Assembly: GCF_003635115.1 (NCBI RefSeq)
Contig: NZ_RBXJ01000001.1
Location: forward strand, 1,488,001 to 1,552,000
Reading direction: 5' to 3'
DNA from: Microbacterium sp. AG1240
GTDB lineage: Bacteria > Actinomycetota > Actinomycetes > Actinomycetales > Microbacteriaceae
DNA: 64,000 nucleotides
Shown here: positions 38,646 to 46,245 of the stretch, in pieces
Layout: each line of letters opens with the position of its first letter
How positions within the stretch are numbered: the first letter of the stretch is position 1
Notes under the pieces: generated by a model
Databases searched by the model: none
The model's input: only the letters and a program-made list of their open reading frames with translations
What the model was told of the DNA's origin: nothing
Translations under genes and position numbers: made by a program

Positions 38646-39608
38646 TCACGGCAGGAGCACGATCTTCCCCGTGCCTCCACCGGACTGTCCGAACTCGTGC
38701 GCCTGGGCGGCCTCGGTCAGTGGGAAGGTCTTGGCGACGATCACGCGGACGTTCCCGGCGCCGGCGAGCTCGGCGAGGTGCTCCCGGACGGAGTTGCGAT
38801 ACTCGATCCCCGCGTCTTGCCCGGGACCATAGCCGAGAAGCTTGATACCGGTGCCGAGCCGACGGTCGGAGCCGGTGATGGAGGCGATGCGCGCCGGGTC
38901 GGCGACGAGTTCGAGGGAGACATCGAGGGCCTCGTCGGAACCGACCGCATCGATCGCGGCATCTACGCCATCGGGGGCTGCGTCACGGACGCGGTTCGCG
39001 AGTCCATCGCCGTAGGCCACGGGGGTCGCGCCCAGCTCCCGGATCAAGCGGTGGTTTCGAGGCGCCGCGGTCGCGATGACCGAAGCTCCCAGGTCGACAG
39101 CGAGCTGGACGGCCATGAGACCCACGCCCCCGGCACCACCATGGATGAGTACCGTGTCACCCGGCTCGACCCCGGCGGCATGGATAGCGTGCGCGGCGGT
39201 CAGGCCCGCGAGCATGAGAGCGCCGGCTTCCTCCCACCCGAGCCGCGTGGGCTTCGGGATCAGCGATGACGCATCGACGGTGACGTAGTCGGCGTATGCA
39301 GCAGTCACGGGATAGACGATCACCTCATCGCCGACCTCGACGCCCTCGACGTCGGACCCGATCGAGGTCACCACGCCCGCGCAGTCCATGCCGAGGCGGG
39401 GCAGCGCCTCGGCGAGACCCGCGGCGTCCTTCTCCTCGTCGTCGACGTCGTGGAACGCGCCGCTGTAGAGCTTCCAATCCAGCGGGTTGACGCCAGCGGC
39501 ACGGACGTTCACGACGACCTCGCCTGGTCCCGGTGTCGGAATGTCGACCTGGTGAACGGTGAGCACGTCAGGACCACCGAATGCGCTCGGCCGTACGATC
39601 CTGGGCAT
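38646..39608 (-). CDS. Zinc-independent MDR oxidoreductase (quinone reductase-like)
   Basis: 320 residues. GroES-like N-terminal domain (GPGEVVVNVRAAGVNPLDWKLYSG) and a Rossmann domain with the NADPH loop VLIHGGAGGVGLMAVQLA. No zinc ligands, which places it with NADP-dependent quinone/enone reductases. It is divergent from the LysR gene at 39750, an arrangement in which the regulator commonly controls the neighbour. Confidence 0.93.
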   Translation of the reverse strand: MPRIVRPSAFGGPDVLTVHQVDIPTPGPGEVVVNVRAAGVNPLDWKLYSGAFHDVDDEEKDAAGLAEALPRLGMDCAGVVTSIGSDVEGVEVGDEVIVYPVTAAYADYVTVDASSLIPKPTRLGWEEAGALMLAGLTAAHAIHAAGVEPGDTVLIHGGAGGVGLMAVQLAVDLGASVIATAAPRNHRLIRELGATPVAYGDGLANRVRDAAPDGVDAAIDAVGSDEALDVSLELVADPARIASITGSDRRLGTGIKLLGYGPGQDAGIEYRNSVREHLAELAGAGNVRVIVAKTFPLTEAAQAHEFGQSGGGTGKIVLLP

Positions 39609-39715
39609 GGTCCCTCCAAAGGGTTCGGGGTGCGATGAAGGCGGGGTTCATTCAAGGAGCCCGTCGCCCGAGGACCATCGTGATCTGTCCCCGACGAAAC
39701 GGGAAGCGCAACAAC

Positions 39716-39732
39716 CGCAAGCTGGGTTTGCG
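39716..39732. promoter_or_regulatory. Possible LysR operator
   Basis: CGCAA (39716-39720) and TTGCG (39728-39732) are inverted with a 7-nt spacer, 18 nt before the LysR GTG and in the divergent gap. Short and not a canonical T-N11-A match, so only suggestive. Confidence 0.25.
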
Positions 39733-39749
39733 TCTGAGACAATGACCGC

Positions 39750-40655
39750 GTGGCGATCGAGCAGATGGATCTGAACCTCCTCCGGGTCTTCGACGCCGTT
39801 CTCGACACCAGCAGTGTGTCGATGGCTGCCGAGCGCCTCCACCTGTCCATCCCGGCCACGAGCAGGGCGTTGAGCCGTCTGCGACGCGCGATGAACGATC
39901 CGATCCTCGTGCGGGCGGGTCGCGGCATGGTGCCGACCCCCTTCGCGCAACGAACCGCCGCACGCGTGAAGGCCCTGCTCGACGAGGCCGATCGGTTGCG
40001 CTCGGAGACGGTCGGAGATCCGTCGACCTGGCGGCGCACCTTCGCCATCCGCATCAACGACGCGCTCTCGCCGGTACTGGCGCCGCGCCTGACGCGTCTC
40101 GTGGCTCAGCAAGCGCCCTCCGTGCAATTGCGGTTCGTGGCACAGCAGTCGAAGGAATCCGATCTCCTTCGCGACGGCACGCTCGATCTCGACGTCGGAG
40201 TGGCCAACCCCGCGCCGTCGGATGTGCTCGCGTCTGTGCTCTTCACCGACACCTTCGTCGCCGTCGTCTCCTCATCCTCGGAGCTGGGGAGGAGACAATC
40301 CCTCACTCTCGAGGACCTCTGCTCGGTCCCGCACGTCTCGGCATCGCGACGCGGGCTCGATCGAGGCCCGTTGGACGTTGCACTCGAGCGCGAGGGCTAT
40401 GCCAGACGAGTCGCCGCCATTGTCCCGACCTACGCGGTCGGCGCTCTCATGGCGCTGGAGGACGACGTGCTGTGCCTCATCCCGTCGCTGCTGGCGTCGC
40501 ACCTTCAGGAACGTGGCGTCCCCATCCGGGCGCACCGGGTTCCCGTCGAGCTTCCGGTCGCCACTGTCGAACAACGTTGGCATCAACGAGCCGACGCCGA
40601 CCCCGCATCCCGATGGCTGAGGACTGCAATGACCGCTGCCGCCTCTTCCGCATGA
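39750..40655 (+). CDS. LysR-family transcriptional regulator
   Basis: 301 residues. N-terminal winged HTH: LNLLRVFDAVLDTSSVSMAAERLHLSIPATSRALSRLR in order of family landmarks, then DPILVRAGRGMVPTPFA. A C-terminal substrate-binding domain of about 200 residues resembles the NodD/NahR group (VGVANPAPSD). Starts at GTG 39750. Probably regulates the divergent oxidoreductase gene. Confidence 0.93.
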   Translation: MAIEQMDLNLLRVFDAVLDTSSVSMAAERLHLSIPATSRALSRLRRAMNDPILVRAGRGMVPTPFAQRTAARVKALLDEADRLRSETVGDPSTWRRTFAIRINDALSPVLAPRLTRLVAQQAPSVQLRFVAQQSKESDLLRDGTLDLDVGVANPAPSDVLASVLFTDTFVAVVSSSSELGRRQSLTLEDLCSVPHVSASRRGLDRGPLDVALEREGYARRVAAIVPTYAVGALMALEDDVLCLIPSLLASHLQERGVPIRAHRVPVELPVATVEQRWHQRADADPASRWLRTAMTAAASSA

Positions 40656-40703
40656 TCGACGCACGTGAGGCGTCGGGGAGACGAGATCGAGCCTGATGGC
40701 GAA

Positions 40704-40779
40704 TGGTGGGCCCTGCCGGGATCGAACCGACGACATCCACGGTGTAAACGTGGCGCTCTACCAGCTGAGCTAAAGGCCC
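40704..40779 (-). tRNA. tRNA-Val(TAC)
   Basis: 76 nt including CCA. Acceptor GGGCCTT/AGGGCCC, D-arm GCTCAGCTGGTAGAGC, anticodon stem CCACG/CGTGG around TTTACAC (anticodon TAC), T-loop GGTTCGATCCC. TAGACT lies about 8 nt upstream on the minus strand (40788-40793), a good -10 box. Confidence 0.95.
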
Positions 40780-40854
40780 TCGAGACCAGTCTAAGCGGGC
40801 ATCGACCTCGAGCCGTGAACGCCCGTGACGTAGACCGGCGGGTAGGTTGGACAC

Positions 40855-41586
40855 GTGAACGCCGACCCCTCAGACCAGCGCCGACTGCTCGACCTCGCCG
40901 AGCTCGACGCCCGCATCCGACGGGCTGAGAACACGCGGAAGAACCCGCCGCAAGCCGCGCGCGTGCAGGAGCTGCTCAAGCAGCGCTCCGTGCTGTCGCA
41001 GGAGCTCTCCTCGCGGGCCGGCGTACGAGACGATCTCAAGCTCGAACTGTCACGCATCGAGAGCGACGTCACCGTCGTCGATGCGCGCAGTGCTCGCGAT
41101 GCCGGGCGGCTCGCCGCATCCACCAACTCGAAGGAAGCGCAGGGTCTCGAAAGCGAGATCGCCGCGCTCGCACGGCGCAAGTCCGATCTCGAAGACGCCG
41201 AGCTCGTCGTGATGGAGAAGCTCGAAGCGGCCGAGGCGTCGGTCGCCGAGCAGGAAGCCGTCGTCGCCGAGACGAACGAAGAAGGCGCGCGCCTGAGTGC
41301 CGAGGCGAAGCAGGTCGTCGCCGACGCGACACGCGAACTCGAGACCGCTCAGCGCGACCGCGGTGCTGTCGCCGGCGACATCGACCCCGCGCTCGTCGCC
41401 CTCTACGACCGTCTCGCGACGCGAGGCAACGCCGCGGGGCACCTGCACCGCGGAACGTGCGAGGCGTGCCGCATGGTGCTCTCGGGCACCGACATGAACA
41501 AGATCCGCCAGGCCGCCGACAATCTCGTGGTGAACTGCCCCGAATGCGGCGCCATTCTGGTGCGCACCGAAGAATCCGGGCTGTGA
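40855..41586 (+). CDS. C4-type zinc-ribbon, coiled-coil protein
   Basis: 243 residues. A long coiled coil (residues about 15-165, rich in Glu/Ala/Leu/Arg) precedes a zinc ribbon with CEAC...CPEC near residues 203-233. This matches the CT398/FlgZ-like protein family found widely in bacteria, role unclear. The GTG start is 6 nt from TAGGTT (40843-40848), indicating a leaderless transcript. The following polymerase-like gene begins 12 nt after the stop. Confidence 0.88.
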   Translation: MNADPSDQRRLLDLAELDARIRRAENTRKNPPQAARVQELLKQRSVLSQELSSRAGVRDDLKLELSRIESDVTVVDARSARDAGRLAASTNSKEAQGLESEIAALARRKSDLEDAELVVMEKLEAAEASVAEQEAVVAETNEEGARLSAEAKQVVADATRELETAQRDRGAVAGDIDPALVALYDRLATRGNAAGHLHRGTCEACRMVLSGTDMNKIRQAADNLVVNCPECGAILVRTEESGL

Positions 41587-41598
41587 GCGCCCACTCCG

Positions 41599-43323
41599 GT
41601 GACGCGCGCTGACCCGCGCCCCCACTGGATCGTCCTCGGGCGCGACGACGGCGATGAGCTGTGGGCGTCGCTCGATGCGACGGGCGCAACGATCGCCACC
41701 GAGCGTGTTCGCTCCGCCAACCTCACGGCCCGGATCGCGCACGAGGAGTCGCTCGGCTCCGTGCGGTGGGTCTGGAACGACACCCCCGCGTGGTACCCGT
41801 CGTTGCTCGCCGCAGGGGTGAGGATCGCGCGCTGCCACGACCTGCGCCTCTGCCACGCGATCCTGCGCGACTCCGAACTCGTCGCCGTCGGCCACCCGGT
41901 GCGGTCGGCGCGCGCCTGGGATGCCGCCGGAGTCGACGGAACGGATGCTGCGCCCGCACTGTTCGATCTCCCCTCGGGCGCCGACGCGTTGCCGGCGGAT
42001 CTCGACAGCGCCCTCGCCGAGTTCACCCGGCAGCGCGATGCTCTCGATACGGCGTCCGATCCGGGGCGCCTTCGCCTGCTGACCGCCGCGGAGTCGGCGG
42101 GCGCGCTGATCGCCTCCGAGCTTCGATCGGCGGGCCTGCCGTGGAACGCCGCGGAACACGACCGGATCCTGACCGGGATGCTGGGGGAGCGCCCCGCTCA
42201 CGGCGGCTTGCCCGCGGCCATCGTCGCCAAGGCGGCGGAGGTGCGCAACGCACTCGGCGATCCGCAGGCGAGCCTCGACTCCCAGCCGAAGCTCTTGCGC
42301 GCACTCCACCGGGTCGGCGTCAACGTCGAATCGACCTCGCGGTGGGAGCTGCGTCGGCACGAGCATCCCGTCGTCGTTCCTCTCATCGAATACAAGCGCA
42401 TGATGCGCCTTCTCACCGCGAACGGATGGAGCTGGCTCGCGGAATGGGTCGACGACGATCGCTTCCGGCCGGTGTACGTGCCCGCCGGGGTCGTCACCGG
42501 GCGCTGGGCGTCGTCGGGCGGCGGAGCGTTGCAGATCCCGCGTCCGCTGCGCGCGGCCGTGCGGGCCGACCCGGGGTGGAAGCTCGTCGTCGCCGACGTC
42601 GCGCAGCTCGAGCCGAGGGTGCTGGCGGCGATGTCGAGCGACACCGCGCTGGCGGATGCCGCGCGGGGCGCCGATCTCTACGGCGCCATCGCCGAGCGCG
42701 GCAAGCTGGAGGGCCGCGAAAAGGCGAAGCTCGCCCTCCTCGGCGCGATGTACGGCGCAACCTCCGGCGAGAGCGGGCGTCTCGTTCCGCAGCTGCGGAG
42801 AACATATCCTCGCGCGATGAAGCTCGTCGACGACGCGGCCCGCACCGGAGAAGACGGCGGCGTGGTGTCCACCTGGCTCGGGCGCACGTCGCCCCCGCCG
42901 TCACGCGCCTGGCGCGACGTGCAGTCGGATGCGACCGACGACGCAGCATCGGCTGCCGACACCGAGCTCGCTCGTCGCGTCGGCCGAGACCGCGGCCGGT
43001 TCACCCGCAACTTCGTCGTGCAGGGGACCGCCGCGGAATGGGCGCTCGCGTGGATGGCCGAGCTGCGCAACCGCCTCGCGGCGATGCCCGTCGTCGAGCC
43101 CGAGCGGGCCGCGCACGCATCCGGCCCGGTCTTCGCTCGGCAGGCGCATCTCGCGTTCTACCTGCACGACGAGGTCGTCGTGCACGCGCCGGCCGAGCAC
43201 GCGGATGCGGCGGCCGACGCGATCGTCGAGGCCGCAGCATCCGCCGGTCGCCTGCTCTTCGGCGGCTTCCCCGTCGACTTCCGACTCGACGTGCACATCG
43301 CCGACAGCGCGGAGAAGGCGTGA
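41599..43323 (+). CDS. PolA-like family A DNA polymerase (3'-5' exonuclease-like/polymerase)
   Basis: 574 residues, lacking the 5' nuclease domain of Pol I. The N-terminal 200 residues hold a degenerate exonuclease-like region. The polymerase half has motif A VVADVAQLEPRVLA (Asp kept; SQIE replaced by AQLE), motif B KLALLGAMYGATSGESG and motif C HDEVVVHAP. Such standalone actinobacterial PolA paralogues are known; their role is unclear and may be repair synthesis. Starts at GTG 41599. No partner genes evident besides the zinc-ribbon gene upstream. Confidence 0.9.
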   Translation: MTRADPRPHWIVLGRDDGDELWASLDATGATIATERVRSANLTARIAHEESLGSVRWVWNDTPAWYPSLLAAGVRIARCHDLRLCHAILRDSELVAVGHPVRSARAWDAAGVDGTDAAPALFDLPSGADALPADLDSALAEFTRQRDALDTASDPGRLRLLTAAESAGALIASELRSAGLPWNAAEHDRILTGMLGERPAHGGLPAAIVAKAAEVRNALGDPQASLDSQPKLLRALHRVGVNVESTSRWELRRHEHPVVVPLIEYKRMMRLLTANGWSWLAEWVDDDRFRPVYVPAGVVTGRWASSGGGALQIPRPLRAAVRADPGWKLVVADVAQLEPRVLAAMSSDTALADAARGADLYGAIAERGKLEGREKAKLALLGAMYGATSGESGRLVPQLRRTYPRAMKLVDDAARTGEDGGVVSTWLGRTSPPPSRAWRDVQSDATDDAASAADTELARRVGRDRGRFTRNFVVQGTAAEWALAWMAELRNRLAAMPVVEPERAAHASGPVFARQAHLAFYLHDEVVVHAPAEHADAAADAIVEAAASAGRLLFGGFPVDFRLDVHIADSAEKA

Positions 43324-43331
43324 ACGCCGCC

Positions 43332-43337
43332 TAGACT
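43332..43337 (+). promoter_or_regulatory. -10 element of rnpB
   Basis: TAGACT, 7 nt before the first base of the RNase P RNA as judged from its terminal helix. Confidence 0.6.
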
Positions 43338-43344
43338 CGACCAC

Positions 43345-43726
43345 GCGAATGGGTCGGCTGGACGGTCGCGTCACGGGTTCGCCCGTGCCGAGGAACGTCC
43401 GGGCTCCACAGGGCAGGACGGTGGGTAACACCCACCCGGAGTGATCCGCGAGACAGTGCCACAGAGAGCAGACCGCCACGGTGCCTCGCTCGTCGAGGCG
43501 CCGGGGTAAGGGTGAAAGGGTGGTGTAAGAGACCACCGGGGTCGTGGTGACACGACCCGCACGGTAAACCTCGTCCGGAGCAAGGCCATACAGGGGATGC
43601 TGACGCGGCTCGCCGAGTCCCCGGGTAGGCCGCTAGAGCGGCACGGCAACGTGTCGCGTAGAGAGATGACCGTCCACGGGGCTCACGCCCCCGGACAGAA
43701 CCCGGCGTACAGGCCGGCCCATTCGC
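43345..43726 (+). ncRNA. rnpB: RNase P RNA, bacterial type A
   Basis: Catalytic RNA that matures tRNA 5' ends. Landmarks: GAGGAACGTCCGGGCTCCAC (P4/CR-I region), CAGGGCAGGACGGTGGGTAA, AGAGAGATGACCG and ACAGAACCCGGCGTACAGG (CR-V/P4). The ends are defined by the terminal helix GCGAATGGGTCGGC (43345-43358) pairing with GCCGGCCCATTCGC (43713-43726). About 382 nt, normal for type A. Confidence 0.95.
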
Positions 43727-43744
43727 ACCCTCTCGACACTCGCC

Positions 43745-44536
43745 CTACTTGACGGCGGGCAGCGCCTCCGGAACGGGCACGGCGAGCGACGCTGCACCGA
43801 TGATGCCGGCGTTGTTGCGGTGCACGGCGGGCACGATCGGGGTGTTGAGCTTGAGTAGGTTGAGGAACTCGTCGGAGTGCTTCGAGACGCCGCCACCGAC
43901 GACGAACAGGTCGGGGCTGAAGAGGAACTCGACGTAGTCGTAGTACCACTGCAGGCGCTTCGCCCACTTCTCCCACGACAGCTCCTCGCGCTCCATCGCC
44001 GAGTAGGCGGCGTAGCCCTCGGCGTCGCGCTTGTGCTCGGCGCGCTGGAGGTGTCCGAGCTCGCTGTTGGGAATCAGTACGCCGTCGTAGATCATCGCCG
44101 AGCCGATGCCGGTTCCGAGGGTGGTGAGAATGACCAGACCCTCGACGCCCTTGGCGGCGCCGTAGCGCACCTCGGCGATGCCGGCGACGTCGGCATCGTT
44201 GGCGAAGTGGATGCCGCGGCCGAGGCCGTCTTCGAAGAACTTCTCGGCTTCGAAGCCGATCCACGACTTCGACACGTTGGCGGCGGAGAGGGTGCGGCCG
44301 CTCTTCACGATGGCGGGGAACGCGACCCCGAGTGCGATGTCGGTGTCGTCGGCCACGCCGAGCTTGTCGAGGACCTTCGTCACCGCCTCGAGCACGTCTT
44401 TCGGCTCGGCGCCGGCGGGGGTGGGCACCTTGATGCGGTCGCTGAGCAGCTCGCCCTTTTCGAGGTCGACGATCCCGGCTTTGATGCCGGTTCCGCCGAT
44501 GTCCACTCCGACTGCTTTCGACGCGTTCGATGCCAT
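43745..44536 (-). CDS. ppgK: Polyphosphate glucokinase
   Basis: 263 residues. Phosphorylates glucose with polyphosphate or ATP in the cytoplasm. ROK-type phosphate loop GVDIGGTGIKAGIVD, DADVAGIAE and TLGTGIGSAMIYDG (active-site region), and ELGHLQ. Length and the KWAKRLQWYYDYVEFLFSPD segment match actinobacterial PpgK. TAGGGT on the minus strand (44543-44548) is 6 nt from the ATG, indicating a leaderless transcript. Confidence 0.95.
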   Translation of the reverse strand: MASNASKAVGVDIGGTGIKAGIVDLEKGELLSDRIKVPTPAGAEPKDVLEAVTKVLDKLGVADDTDIALGVAFPAIVKSGRTLSAANVSKSWIGFEAEKFFEDGLGRGIHFANDADVAGIAEVRYGAAKGVEGLVILTTLGTGIGSAMIYDGVLIPNSELGHLQRAEHKRDAEGYAAYSAMEREELSWEKWAKRLQWYYDYVEFLFSPDLFVVGGGVSKHSDEFLNLLKLNTPIVPAVHRNNAGIIGAASLAVPVPEALPAVK

Positions 44537-44638
44537 GCCCCCACCCTATCCAGCGGGAGGTGCACGATCAGTAGGATCGACAGTGGCCCTTCGGAACCTC
44601 GAAGCAGCCCGCGCGCCGTGTGAAACGAGGAGTCTTCC

Positions 44639-44848
44639 GTGACCGATGACAGCGAGAAGTACTGGTACAACCTGACGACGGGCCAGGTCGAGCGCGGCTT
44701 CGCGTCTCCGATGGTCGATCGCGCCGGCCCGTTCGACACCGCCGAAGAGGCGGCGAACGCTCCCGCCCTGATGCGCGAGCGTTCGCGCGAGTGGGACGAA
44801 GACGAGGCCCGCGAGAAGAATTGGGGCGCCGACGGCGCCCAGAAGTAG
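44639..44848 (+). CDS. Small conserved protein (annotated SPOR-like in relatives)
   Basis: 69 residues. KYWYNLTTGQVERGF, then DRAGPFDTAEEAANA and an acidic Glu/Asp/Arg-rich tail. Homologues in actinobacteria are short cytoplasmic proteins often named SPOR-domain because of the final strand-helix pattern; real function unknown. GTG start with GAGG 8-9 nt upstream. It precedes glnA2 by 25 nt and may share its transcript. Confidence 0.8.
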   Translation: MTDDSEKYWYNLTTGQVERGFASPMVDRAGPFDTAEEAANAPALMRERSREWDEDEAREKNWGADGAQK

Positions 44849-44873
44849 TCGATCCGTAACCCGAGGGGACACC

Positions 44874-46214
44874 ATGGACAAGCAGCGTGACTTCGTACTG
44901 CGCACGATCGAGGAGCGCGGCGTCAAGTTCGTGCGCCTGTGGTTCACCGACGTCATGGGGACCCTCAAGTCGGTCGCCATCGCACCGGCCGAGGTCGAAG
45001 GCGCCTTCGCCGAAGGACTCGGTTTCGACGGCTCCGCGATCGAGGGGCTGACCCGCTCCTACGAGTCCGATCTGCTGGCCCACCCCGATCCGACCACGTT
45101 CCAGACGCTGCCGTGGCGTGGTGAGGTCGATCCGACCGCGCGCATGTTCTGCGACATCACGACCCCCGACGGTCAGCCCGCCGTCGCCGACCCGCGGCAC
45201 GTGCTGAAGCGCACCCTCGCGAAGGCCGCCGACGCCGGGTTCACGTTCTACACGCACCCCGAGATCGAGTTCTACCTCCTGAAGTCGTCCACCCTGGGCG
45301 CAAACGGGCAGCCTGAGCCCGTCGACTCCGCCGGCTACTTCGACAACGTGCCCGGAGGCACCGCTCACGACTTCCGTCGCCGGTCGGTGCGGATGCTGGA
45401 AGACCTCGGCATCTCCGTCGAGTTCAGCCACCACGAGGGCGGGCCCGGCCAGAACGAGATCGACCTCCGTTACGCCGATGCGCTCACGATGGCCGACAAC
45501 ATCATGACCTTCCGCACGGTGATCAAAGAGGTCGCGATCGAGCAGGGCGTCTACGCGACCTTCATGCCGAAGCCGATCAGCGGACAGCCCGGCAGCGGCA
45601 TGCACACGCACATGTCGCTGTTCGAGGGAGACATGAACGCCTTCTACGAGGAGGGCGCCCAGTACCAGATATCCAAGGTGGGTCGACAGTTCATCGCCGG
45701 CCTCCTTCGCCACGCGAACGAGATCTCGGCCGTGACGAACCAGTTCGTCAACTCCTACAAGCGCCTCTGGGGCGGCGACGAGGCCCCCAGCTTCATCTGC
45801 TGGGGCCACAACAACCGCTCCGCCCTCGTGCGCGTGCCGATGTACAAGCCCAACAAGGGCCAGTCGTCGCGCATCGAGTACCGCGCGCTCGACTCGGCGG
45901 CGAACCCCTACCTCGCCTACGCGCTCATGCTGGCCGCGGGCCTCAAGGGCATCGAGGAGGAGTACGAACTCCCCGCCGAGGCAGAAGACAACGTGTGGTC
46001 GCTGACCGATTCCGAGCGCCGCGCCCTCGGCTACGCCCCGCTGCCGCAGAGCCTCGACGACGCCCTCTCCTACATGGAGGAGTCGGAGCTCGTCGCCGAG
46101 ACGCTCGGTGAGACCGTCTTCAACTACGTGCTGCTGAACAAGCGTCGCGAGTGGCAGCAGTACCGCGCCCAGGTGACGCCGTTCGAGCTGCAGAGCAACC
46201 TCGAGATGCTTTGA
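44874..46214 (+). CDS. glnA2: Type I glutamine synthetase, GlnA2-like
   Basis: 446 residues, the exact size of mycobacterial GlnA2. Beta-Grasp N-terminus with RLWFTDVMGTLKSVAI, FDGSAIEG, then the catalytic EIEFYLL, HHEGGPGQNEIDLRYADAL, GSGMHTHMSLF and NRSALVRVP. The short form lacks the insertion of GlnA1. Paralogues of this kind are essential less often and may have modified substrates (in Streptomyces GlnA2 and GlnA3 act on polyamines), so activity as a true glutamine synthetase is not certain. Followed by glnE at 31 nt. Confidence 0.93.
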   Translation: MDKQRDFVLRTIEERGVKFVRLWFTDVMGTLKSVAIAPAEVEGAFAEGLGFDGSAIEGLTRSYESDLLAHPDPTTFQTLPWRGEVDPTARMFCDITTPDGQPAVADPRHVLKRTLAKAADAGFTFYTHPEIEFYLLKSSTLGANGQPEPVDSAGYFDNVPGGTAHDFRRRSVRMLEDLGISVEFSHHEGGPGQNEIDLRYADALTMADNIMTFRTVIKEVAIEQGVYATFMPKPISGQPGSGMHTHMSLFEGDMNAFYEEGAQYQISKVGRQFIAGLLRHANEISAVTNQFVNSYKRLWGGDEAPSFICWGHNNRSALVRVPMYKPNKGQSSRIEYRALDSAANPYLAYALMLAAGLKGIEEEYELPAEAEDNVWSLTDSERRALGYAPLPQSLDDALSYMEESELVAETLGETVFNYVLLNKRREWQQYRAQVTPFELQSNLEML

Positions 46215-46245
46215 CCCGAGAGACGCGCATGAGAGGGGTCGGCCG

